From Candidatus Omnitrophota bacterium (GTDB lineage: Bacteria > Omnitrophota > Gorgyraeia > 2-01-FULL-45-10): DNA of 6,298 nucleotides. Below the pieces are notes generated by a model, which worked only from the letters and a program-made list of their open reading frames with translations, ran no database searches and was not told where the DNA came from. Positions 1-5,727 of the stretch are shown in pieces (the stretch's first letter is position 1; each line of letters begins with the position of its first letter). Both the position numbers and the translations under genes were made by a program. The stretch is taken from NCBI GenBank assembly GCA_003140915.1, contig PLLI01000030.1:2553-8850 (forward strand), read 5' to 3'.

Positions 1-1364
1 GTGATCTCGGCAAAGCCCATCAGGAGATCTACGGAACTATAGCCGCCGCCGAACGAAAACTCTCCTGTCTTCGTCTCCTTGACATTGATTACGAGATTCT
101 GGACGTTCGGCACTTCCGTAGGCTCGGTGTCAAAGCTTACGTTCTCGAAAAATCCGAGATTATACAGCCTCTCTTTGGAACGCCTGATCCTGTCCCCGTT
201 AAATTTGTCCCCGGGAAATATCCTCAGCTCTCTTCTCACCACAACATCCCGTGTCTTCAGATTGCCGCGGATGTCGATCTTGCCTACGTAAACGATCTCT
301 TTCGTTTCTATATTATAGATCAGCTCCACGTTGCCGGTCTGCGGGTTCAGGTTTTTCTCGACATCGACGACAACGTTCATATAACCGTACTTGTAATAAT
401 ACTGCCTTATCGCAAAGACGTCTTCGCGAAGCGCCCTCGTCGAGAACGGCTTGCCTTTTTTCATCGTGATATTCGTCCTGACGCTCTTCTCCGGATAGAT
501 GAGGTCTCCTTTGAACGTTATGTCACCGATGAGGTATTGCTTGCCCTCTTTTATTTCGAAGATAACGTCGAGGATCTTCCCGTCGGGAGAATAGCTCAAT
601 TTCGGCGTTACTTCGGTATCCATGAACCCTATGTCGTCATAAAGAGACTTTATCTTGTCGACGTCGTCCTGCAGGGTCTCGTCGTTGAAGACACCGGGGT
701 TGAATAGCCATGCGGGCTTGGTGCCGAGAAGCCTGCTTATATCTCTTGTCTTGATAGCCTTGTTGCCGGTTATCTTTACGCTAGCGACCTTGACATGGAC
801 CTTCTCGTCGATCGTTACAGTGATAATGGTTTTATTGGTATCTTTGTCCGTATCGATCGCGTATTTCGCATCGACCTGCGGATATCCCCTCTTTACGTAT
901 AGCGTTTTTATTTCAGACATGTCCTGGGCCAGTAAAGCGAGATTGAGCATTTCGTTCGGTTTCGATTTCATAGTAGACTTCAATTTCTGCGGCCTGAATT
1001 CATTGTTGCCTTTAAAGACGATATCCTCGATCACGGGTTTCTCTTCGACAACGAAAGTAACAGAAACACCTTCTTTGGAATCTTCGACGTCTATCGAGAT
1101 ATCGGTAAAATACTGGGTTGCGTATAATTTTTTGAGGTCGTCGTTCAGAACCTCCTGGCTGAATTTATCGCCTGTCTTTGTCCGTATCTTGGACAAGACG
1201 ATCTCGGCGCTGATCGTCTTATTATTTTTTACATTTATTGCCGTAATGGTTTTGCCTTCGTTCGACGGCGGGGGGGTAGTTTCGCAGCTGGAAGTTGTTG
1301 CCGTAGCCAGAAATAGAAATAGTGCGATCGAAAAGCCGGCTGCTACCTTTCGGCATCGTGTCAC
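1..1364 (-). CDS. bamA: BamA (Omp85) outer-membrane protein assembly factor, N-terminal part: signal peptide, five POTRA domains, barrel start; truncated by the window's left edge
   Basis: BamA is the core of the BAM complex, which folds and inserts beta-barrel proteins into the outer membrane. Translating the minus strand from a GTG at 1364-1362 gives 454 codons with no stop to position 1. Residues 1-23 resemble a signal peptide (basic start TRCRK, hydrophobic FSIALFLFLA), followed by a Thr/Ser/Pro-rich linker to about 37. Five POTRA repeats follow, at about 38-110, 111-188, 189-274, 275-356 and 357-436, with typical phrases such as IEDIVFKGNNEF, VKITGNKAIKTRDI and KIDIRGNLKTRDVVVRREL. The barrel begins near 437 with FSFGGGYSSVDLLMGFAEI, the usual first-strand pattern of BamA. 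The start is supported by a GGAG five bases upstream and by a 4-nt overlap with the dnaB stop, suggesting translational coupling. Cys27 follows TSS, not a good lipobox, so a lipoprotein is unlikely. A run of seven C (coding strand) sits in the linker. The family call is firm; the remaining barrel is not visible. Confidence 0.95.
   Translation of the reverse strand, partial: MTRCRKVAAGFSIALFLFLATATTSSCETTPPPSNEGKTITAINVKNNKTISAEIVLSKIRTKTGDKFSQEVLNDDLKKLYATQYFTDISIDVEDSKEGVSVTFVVEEKPVIEDIVFKGNNEFRPQKLKSTMKSKPNEMLNLALLAQDMSEIKTLYVKRGYPQVDAKYAIDTDKDTNKTIITVTIDEKVHVKVASVKITGNKAIKTRDISRLLGTKPAWLFNPGVFNDETLQDDVDKIKSLYDDIGFMDTEVTPKLSYSPDGKILDVIFEIKEGKQYLIGDITFKGDLIYPEKSVRTNITMKKGKPFSTRALREDVFAIRQYYYKYGYMNVVVDVEKNLNPQTGNVELIYNIETKEIVYVGKIDIRGNLKTRDVVVRRELRIFPGDKFNGDRIRRSKERLYNLGFFENVSFDTEPTEVPNVQNLVINVKETKTGEFSFGGGYSSVDLLMGFAEI
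1270..1276. repeat. Seven-base G/C homopolymer in the bamA linker
   Basis: Seven G in a row on the plus strand (seven C in the coding direction) encode part of the Thr-Pro-Pro-Pro linker, residues 30-33, between signal peptide and first POTRA domain of BamA. The hydrophobic signal sequence and the POTRA frame agree with the length of seven as given. It is a place where slippage or a sequencing error would shift frame. Confidence 0.6.
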
Positions 1365-2728
1365 GCGTTCTCCATATCTACGCCTATGAACTCCTCGCTC
1401 TTCGGCGCCAGATTTTCAAATCTCATATATTCGCCCAGAAACGCCAGATTCAAAGTTCCGACCGGGCCGTTCCTCTGTTTCGCTATTATGATCTCTGCCA
1501 CCCCTTTATTCTCTTCGGTGGGGTTATAATACTCTTCCCTCAAGAGAAGAAGTACCAGGTCCGCGTCTTGTTCTATCGCACCGGATTCTCTCAGGTCCGA
1601 AAGCTGGGGCCTGTGGTCCGATCTCTGCTCCACGGCGCGTGAAAGCTGGCTGATCGCGATCAACGGCACGTTGAGCTCTCTGGCCAGAGATTTGAGCGAC
1701 CTCGATATCTCCGATATCTCCTGTTGTCTGTTGTCGGCCGCAAGCCTGCCCTGCATCAGCTGGAGGTAATCCAATACTATGAGTTTTATATCGAACTGCG
1801 CCTTAAGCCGCCTTGCCTTGGTGCGTATCTCAAGGACCGTCGAACCCGGTGAATCGTCTATGTATATCGGCGCTTCGGAAAGCTTGCCCGCGGCGCTGAC
1901 GAGCTTCGGCCAATCCGCTTGCGATAAAAACCCTGTCCTCACCTTATGCGCATCGACCCTCGCATGCGAACAGAGCATTCTCTGGACGAGCTGCTCCTTC
2001 GACATTTCAAGCGAGAAGAAAGCGACCGGCTCTTTTTCCACGACACCTATATGTTCGACAATGCATGACGCCAGGGCGCTCTTGCCCATCGACGGACGGC
2101 CGGCAATGACTATGAGGTCGGACGGCTGGAATCCCGCGGTCTTTATGTCGAGGTCCCTGTAGCCCGTACCGAGCCCGGTTATGTTCTCTTTTCTCTGGTA
2201 GAGGTTATCTATCGTCTCGATGGAATTTTTTATCACTTCCCTCAGGGGCGTAAAGCGCGATTCGACTTTCTTTGAACTCACGTCGAATATGAGCTGTTCG
2301 GATTTATCGAGGATAGTATCTATCTCCTGAGATGAATCGTAACAGCTCGTGACTATCTGGGTGGCGGTAGTGATAAGGTTCCTGAGCAGGGCTTTCTCTT
2401 TCACTATCTTTGCGTAGTGGACAAAATTCGCGGTAGTGGGTACGCTCGAAGATATGTTGGTTATGTAAGCCGGACCGCCGACGTCGTCGAGCCAGCCGGC
2501 CCTCTTCAGCTCCTCGATGAGCGTGACGATATCTACGCCTTTATTCTCGTCGAATAATTTAAGGACGATCGAATATATCTTCTTGTGCGCGTCTTTATAA
2601 AAATATGAGACATCCAATGTCTCTATGGCCTGCGATATCGAATCGCGGTCCAAAAGCATCGAACCTAGCACGGCCATTTCGGCCTCTATGCTCTGGGGCG
2701 GGAGTTTCTCAATAATATCTTGTGCCAT
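1361..2728 (-). CDS. dnaB: Replicative DNA helicase DnaB
   Basis: DnaB is the hexameric ATP-dependent 5'-3' helicase that unwinds DNA at the replication fork and recruits primase. The 455-residue product is of normal length. Residues 8-110 are the N-terminal DnaB domain (PPQSIEAEMAVLGSMLLD). A linker helix region at about 164-194 leads to the RecA-like motor. There the Walker A motif GRPSMGKS lies at 210-217, the catalytic Glu in SLEMS at 241, and Walker B LIVLDYLQLM at 316-325. The conserved stretches QLSRAVEQR and SDLRESGAIEQDAD follow, and the arginine-finger region KQRNGPVG lies at 417-424. No intein interrupts the motifs and all expected residues are present. The ATG lies 9 nt after the rplI stop, with only a weak AGG upstream, so it probably relies partly on translation of rplI. 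Its TGA overlaps the GTG of bamA. Position after rplI is a common bacterial arrangement. Confidence 0.98.
   Translation of the reverse strand: MAQDIIEKLPPQSIEAEMAVLGSMLLDRDSISQAIETLDVSYFYKDAHKKIYSIVLKLFDENKGVDIVTLIEELKRAGWLDDVGGPAYITNISSSVPTTANFVHYAKIVKEKALLRNLITTATQIVTSCYDSSQEIDTILDKSEQLIFDVSSKKVESRFTPLREVIKNSIETIDNLYQRKENITGLGTGYRDLDIKTAGFQPSDLIVIAGRPSMGKSALASCIVEHIGVVEKEPVAFFSLEMSKEQLVQRMLCSHARVDAHKVRTGFLSQADWPKLVSAAGKLSEAPIYIDDSPGSTVLEIRTKARRLKAQFDIKLIVLDYLQLMQGRLAADNRQQEISEISRSLKSLARELNVPLIAISQLSRAVEQRSDHRPQLSDLRESGAIEQDADLVLLLLREEYYNPTEENKGVAEIIIAKQRNGPVGTLNLAFLGEYMRFENLAPKSEEFIGVDMENA
1365..1373 (-). promoter_or_regulatory. Shine-Dalgarno of bamA inside the end of dnaB
   Basis: GGAG at 1373-1370 lies five bases before the GTG at 1364, within the last codons of dnaB (MENA). 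Together with the GTGA stop-start overlap it decides the bamA start and suggests that ribosomes finishing DnaB re-initiate on bamA. An ATG at 1356-1354 is out of frame and closes after 44 codons. Confidence 0.7.
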
Positions 2729-2737
2729 TATACCTGT

Positions 2738-3181
2738 CTATTTTTTAACGACCAAGACGTTCAGGGATGCCTTCACCTCTGGATGCAATTTCACCGTTAC
2801 CTGATAAGACCCGAGTTTTTTGATGGGTTCATCTAAGATTATGTCGCGCTTATCTACTTTCATTCCTTCCGCAGCCAGCGCCTCGGCTATCGTCTCACCG
2901 GAAACGGATCCGAAAAGCTTATCCTCTTCGCCGGCCTGGGCAGGGATGGTCAAAGCAAGCCCGGTTAATTTCTCAGCGATTGTCTTTATTTCCGCCAGGG
3001 CTTTCGCGTCCTCTGCGGCTTGTTTTTTCTTAAGCGACTCGAGGATCTTCATATTGCCTGCTGTCGCCTCTTTTGCCGCATTCTTCGGGATAAGGTAATT
3101 TCTGGCATAGCCTTCTTTAACAGTGATAATGTCTCCGGCCTTGCCGAGCCTGTCTATTGTTTGTAAAAGAATTACTTTCAT
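2738..3181 (-). CDS. rplI: 50S ribosomal protein bL9
   Basis: bL9 binds 23S rRNA near the base of the L1 stalk and projects from the large subunit; it helps maintain reading frame. The product is 147 residues, the usual size. Residues 1-40 form the rRNA-binding N domain with the family signature GYARNYLIPKNAA (24-36). A long connecting helix rich in Lys, Glu and Ala spans about 41-75, and the C domain (80-147) shows LFGSVSGETIAEAL, DEPIKKLGSYQV and KLHPEVKASLNVLVVKK. The ATG follows the rpsR stop by 18 nt and has AAGGGG five bases upstream. It sits between rpsR and dnaB, the classical place for this gene. Nothing is missing or unusual. Confidence 0.98.
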   Translation of the reverse strand: MKVILLQTIDRLGKAGDIITVKEGYARNYLIPKNAAKEATAGNMKILESLKKKQAAEDAKALAEIKTIAEKLTGLALTIPAQAGEEDKLFGSVSGETIAEALAAEGMKVDKRDIILDEPIKKLGSYQVTVKLHPEVKASLNVLVVKK

Positions 3182-3199
3182 GCCAGCCCCTTCTTCTCT

Positions 3200-3484
3200 T
3201 TATTCCGACACAAAAGGCAAAAGCGCCATTATGCGTGCCTTCCTTATGGCCTTCGCAAGCTGTCTCTGGTGCTTTGCGCAGTTGCCCGATATCCTGGACG
3301 GCACTATCTTGCCCCTCTCCGTCAAGAATTTCTGGAACCTGAGATATTCTATGAAGTCGAGATTCTTGACCTTGTCCGCGCAGAACCTGCATGGCCTCTT
3401 TTTAAAGACCTTCTTCTTAGCGTCTTTTTTGAGTCTCTTTTTTTCAGGCTTGCCAAACGGTTTCTTAGTGAATGGCTTGAACAT
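3200..3484 (-). CDS. rpsR: 30S ribosomal protein bS18, zinc-ligand (C+) form
   Basis: bS18 sits on the platform of the small subunit, where it pairs with bS6. The 94-residue product has a Lys/Phe-rich N-terminal extension (about residues 1-30) and then the conserved core: PCRFCADK, the [29 protein letters not shown] stretch at about 52-80, and [12 protein letters not shown]. Cys32, Cys35, Cys69 and His72 form a CxxC...CxxH set, so this is the C+ form that probably holds zinc; E. coli S18 has lost most of these ligands. The ATG has a strong AAGGAG six bases upstream, which overlaps the end of ssb; the gap to ssb is 11 nt. It is grouped with its partner rpsF, as expected for co-production of the S6:S18 pair. 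Confidence 0.97.
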   Translation of the reverse strand: MFKPFTKKPFGKPEKKRLKKDAKKKVFKKRPCRFCADKVKNLDFIEYLRFQKFLTERGKIVPSRISGNCAKHQRQLAKAIRKARIMALLPFVSE

Positions 3485-3495
3485 TAGTTTCTCCT

Positions 3496-3981
3496 TTAAA
3501 ACGGCGCTTCTTCATCCGTGTTTTTCGGCCCTTCGCCGGCCTCTTTTTTCGCGCTGCCCGGTATCGCCGGCTCATCGCTCAGGTTTATCGTTTCTATATC
3601 CTCAGCGGGCGGTGTTTGTTGGCTTTGAGCCTGCGCGCCCTGCTTGACGGCGCCCCGCAGGAACTGTATATTATCCGCCACTACCTCGACGGTGCTGCGC
3701 TTCTGTCCGTCCTGAGTTTCCCAATCCCGTGACTGCAGCCTTCCCTCAACGAAGACAGGGCTCCCTTTCGACAGATATTCGCCGCATACCTCTGCCCTGC
3801 GGCCCCAGACCACGACCCTTATGAACGACGTCTGCTCTTTCTTCTCTCCGGCCTGATCTTTGTAAACCCTGTTAACGGCCACGGTAAATGTCGCGACAGC
3901 GGACCCGCTCGGTATGTACCGCAACTCCGGGTCTCTAGTGAGGTTGCCTATTAAAAGCACTTTATTAAGATTTGCCGCCAT
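3496..3981 (-). CDS. ssb: Single-stranded DNA-binding protein SSB
   Basis: SSB coats single-stranded DNA during replication, repair and recombination and recruits partner proteins through its C-terminal tip. The product has 161 residues. The OB fold occupies about 1-110, beginning [19 protein letters not shown] and including [14 protein letters not shown] (Trp59 in the DNA-binding face), [16 protein letters not shown] and [10 protein letters not shown] Gln/Pro/Ala and then acidic linker covers about 111-153. The acidic tip ends DEEAPF, a mild variant of the common DDIPF; the key final Pro-Phe is kept. The start lies 13 nt after the rpsF stop, with GGAGAGG just upstream. Location between rpsF and rpsR is common and marks it as the main housekeeping SSB rather than a plasmid or phage copy. 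Confidence 0.97.
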   Translation of the reverse strand: MAANLNKVLLIGNLTRDPELRYIPSGSAVATFTVAVNRVYKDQAGEKKEQTSFIRVVVWGRRAEVCGEYLSKGSPVFVEGRLQSRDWETQDGQKRSTVEVVADNIQFLRGAVKQGAQAQSQQTPPAEDIETINLSDEPAIPGSAKKEAGEGPKNTDEEAPF

Positions 3982-3994
3982 ATTTCTACCTCTC

Positions 3995-4276
3995 CTACCG
4001 TTTCGTTACCATCGTCCGCAGTATGTCGGCGTTTAGCCTGTATCCGGCTTCGAGCTTTTCGACGGCGGCCGGGGGCGCCTGAAAGTCCAATTTATAATAG
4101 TAGCCTTCTTTGGCCTTCTTTACCGGATAGACAAGCTGCTTCTTACCCCAGTTCTCTTCTTTCTTTATGGTGCCGCCGTTCTTCGTAACGGAATCGGTTA
4201 TAGCTTTAGTGGTGTTTTTGACGCCCTCTTCGTTGAGATCGGGCTTTAATATGAACAAAATTTCGTAATTATTCAT
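3995..4276 (-). CDS. rpsF: 30S ribosomal protein bS6
   Basis: bS6 binds the central domain of 16S rRNA on the small-subunit platform as a dimer with bS18. The product is 93 residues, close to the short core form and without the acidic tail of E. coli S6. It opens with the typical first strand NNYEILFILKPDL, has the central block NWGKKQLVYPVKKAKEGYYY (about 42-61), and ends YRLNADILRTMVTKR, the conserved C-terminus. The ATG start matches family starts; AGGAG lies at 4288-4292, 11 nt away, which is longer than ideal. It appears to head the rpsF-ssb-rpsR-rplI-dnaB cluster, because a 71-nt AT-rich gap with a possible promoter precedes it. I do not see the structured leader motif by which S6:S18 represses its own mRNA in some bacteria. 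Confidence 0.97.
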   Translation of the reverse strand: MNNYEILFILKPDLNEEGVKNTTKAITDSVTKNGGTIKKEENWGKKQLVYPVKKAKEGYYYKLDFQAPPAAVEKLEAGYRLNADILRTMVTKR

Positions 4277-4347
4277 CTTTTATTTATCTCCTATTGTATT
4301 TGATTAGATTACCATAACAGCATTTTTTATTCAAACGTTAATTTATT
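4277..4347 (-). promoter_or_regulatory. AT-rich pth-rpsF intergenic gap with candidate sigma-70-type promoter for rpsF
   Basis: This is the largest gap in the window and markedly richer in A/T than the genes around it. On the minus strand TTGAAT (4334-4329) is followed after exactly 17 nt by TAATCT (4311-4306), preceded by TGG, an extended -10 arrangement. Transcription would start near 4299, leaving a leader of about 22 nt that contains AGGAG at 4292-4288. The -35 matches consensus at four of six bases and the -10 at only three, so this is suggestive. No terminator hairpin for the upstream genes is visible, so read-through from pth is also possible. Confidence 0.35.
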
Positions 4348-4926
4348 TTATGAGGTCCCGATCTTACGCTTATTGAATTTGGCCATAGCCTTATCTATGC
4401 CGTCCTCTACCATGCAGATGAGAGCGTCCTTAGCGAGCGTTATCACGTGCGCAACGTTCCTCATCTCTTTACGCTTGAACGGGCTCAGCACGTAGTTCGT
4501 GATGTCGCCTTTATGAACCTCCGTCGCGATACCTATCCTCAGCCTGGCAAAATCGTCTCTTCCCAAAGTGCTTATGACCGATGCCAGACCCTTGTGCCCG
4601 CCTGAAGAACCCGATGCTCTTAACCGTATGCGGCCAAGCTCTATATTTATGTCGTCGCAGACTACTATGAGCTCGCGCATATCTTTCATATTCTGACCGC
4701 AGGCTTCGCCTACCGCTTTGCCGGAAAGGTTCATGTACGTCTGCGGCAATATCAGTATTGCGTCCGCGCCTGCTATCCTGCCCTTGCCGGCCATGGAAAA
4801 ATGGAGCCGCTTGTTTATCTTGATGTTATTTTCCTTGGCAAGCGCTTTTACGACTTCAAAGCCTATGTTATGTTTGGTGTTTTTATACTCTAACCCGGGA
4901 TTGCCGAGTCCGATTATCAGTTTCAC
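4348..4926 (-). CDS. pth: Peptidyl-tRNA hydrolase Pth
   Basis: Pth cleaves the ester bond of peptidyl-tRNAs that fall off ribosomes, freeing tRNA for reuse; it is essential in bacteria. The 192-residue product has normal length. It opens KLIIGLGNPGLEY, carries the catalytic His19 in NTKHNIGFE (His20 of E. coli), Asn66 in TYMNLSGKAV, and Asp91 in VCDDINIELG (Asp93 of E. coli). The conserved SSGGHKGLASVI block (106-117) has Lys112 where E. coli has Asn; Lys is seen in other bacterial Pth proteins. RLRIGI and YVLSPF complete the signature. The start codon is GTG, fixed by the family N-terminus, and it follows the TAG of rplY with no gap; the purine-rich end of rplY probably serves as ribosome-binding sequence. 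Pairing with rplY is a very common bacterial arrangement. Confidence 0.97.
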   Translation of the reverse strand: MKLIIGLGNPGLEYKNTKHNIGFEVVKALAKENNIKINKRLHFSMAGKGRIAGADAILILPQTYMNLSGKAVGEACGQNMKDMRELIVVCDDINIELGRIRLRASGSSGGHKGLASVISTLGRDDFARLRIGIATEVHKGDITNYVLSPFKRKEMRNVAHVITLAKDALICMVEDGIDKAMAKFNKRKIGTS

Positions 4927-5688
4927 CTATTTCTTCTCTTCTTTGCCACCGCCGGCCGCAGGCTTCGCCTCTTCCTTGGCTGTCTTCTGAGCCTCTTCCT
5001 CGCCCTCGGCCTCCTCTTCCTTCTTCTTCCTTATGAGCTCGGGTTCGACAGCACCTTCGGCCGCAACCTCTTCCTTCACTACCTCGACCTTGGGCGGCTT
5101 CACTATCATTACGATGAGCTCAGGATCGTTCAATACCTTGACCCCTTCAGGCAGTACTATATTCTTCACATAAATGGCATCACCTATTTTGAGATTTGTG
5201 ACATCGGCTTCCAGTTTCTCCGGTATTGCCGCGGGCAGACACTCGACCTGCAGTTCGCGTATGACATGCTCGAGCACGCCGCCGTCGACCTTGACCCCAA
5301 CGGGCTCTCCGCGGGAGGTGAGGGGAACGTTGACCTTCAACGCCTCGGTCAAGGATATCTCATTAAAATCCACGTGCATTATGCGGTCTTTGATCGGTTC
5401 GCGCTGGATCTCTTTTATGACCACTGTCTTGTCCCCTTCGGAGAGGCTGCGCTTCGCTCCGCTCTCTTTCGCGCTGCCAGCGCCGGAGATCTGCAACGTG
5501 ATGATTACGTTCTCGCCGGCCTTGGTATGCAAAACCGCCAAAAGGTTATCAGCTGATACCTGAAGGCTCACGGCGCCTTTTGAACCTTTATAGACATTGG
5601 CCGGGATGAACCCTTTGGCACGCAGATCTTTCGCAACCTTTTTACCGGCGGCAGTCCTTATTTCCGCTTTTAGTATTATCTTTTCCAT
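4927..5688 (-). CDS. rplY: 50S ribosomal protein bL25, long ctc/TL5-type
   Basis: bL25 binds 5S rRNA in the central protuberance; the long form is also called general stress protein Ctc or TL5. The product has 253 residues. Residues 1-107 are the 5S-binding L25 domain (LKAEIRTAAGKKVAKDLRAKGFIPANVYKG; VIKEIQREPIKDRIMHVDF), and 108-197 the C-terminal beta domain (VNVPLTSRGEPVGVKVDGGVLE; ADVTNLKIGDAIYV; DPELIVMIV). From about 205 a Lys/Glu/Ala-rich tail ends GGGKEEKK and is probably disordered. A Gly/Ser/Ala/Lys stretch at 68-86 interrupts the L25 domain between two strands, where relatives usually have a short turn. The ATG has AAGGAG nine bases upstream and lies 39 nt after the prs stop. The neighbours prs and pth are the usual companions. 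The stop TAG touches the pth start, so the two are almost certainly co-translated. Confidence 0.96.
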   Translation of the reverse strand: MEKIILKAEIRTAAGKKVAKDLRAKGFIPANVYKGSKGAVSLQVSADNLLAVLHTKAGENVIITLQISGAGSAKESGAKRSLSEGDKTVVIKEIQREPIKDRIMHVDFNEISLTEALKVNVPLTSRGEPVGVKVDGGVLEHVIRELQVECLPAAIPEKLEADVTNLKIGDAIYVKNIVLPEGVKVLNDPELIVMIVKPPKVEVVKEEVAAEGAVEPELIRKKKEEEAEGEEEAQKTAKEEAKPAAGGGKEEKK

Positions 5689-5727
5689 TGTAATACGCTC
5701 CTTACGGTTCCCTGTTTCCAGCTATCT

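Noticed and set aside
1223..1356. ATG at 1356-1354 as an alternative bamA start
   Set aside because: It is out of frame with the POTRA domains and stops after 44 codons, while the GTG at 1364 gives a signal peptide and has a good Shine-Dalgarno.
655..1389. Open frame of 244 codons on the plus strand
   Set aside because: It lies wholly antisense to bamA, which shows clear POTRA domains; the product has no recognisable domain and no convincing ribosome-binding site.
1704..1721. Tandem 9-bp repeat GATATCTCC in dnaB
   Set aside because: It encodes the repeated Glu-Ile-Ser of the conserved QEISEISRSL stretch, so the protein sequence explains it.
1779..2162. Open frame of 127 codons on the plus strand
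   Set aside because: It is antisense to the dnaB motor domain and has no family resemblance.
3117..3392. Minus-strand open frame of 91 codons overlapping rpsR and rplI
   Set aside because: It is a shifted frame of two well-conserved ribosomal genes with excellent start signals.
3123..3647. Open frame of 174 codons on the plus strand
   Set aside because: It runs antisense through rplI, rpsR and ssb, all firmly identified; it is a shadow of their codon use.
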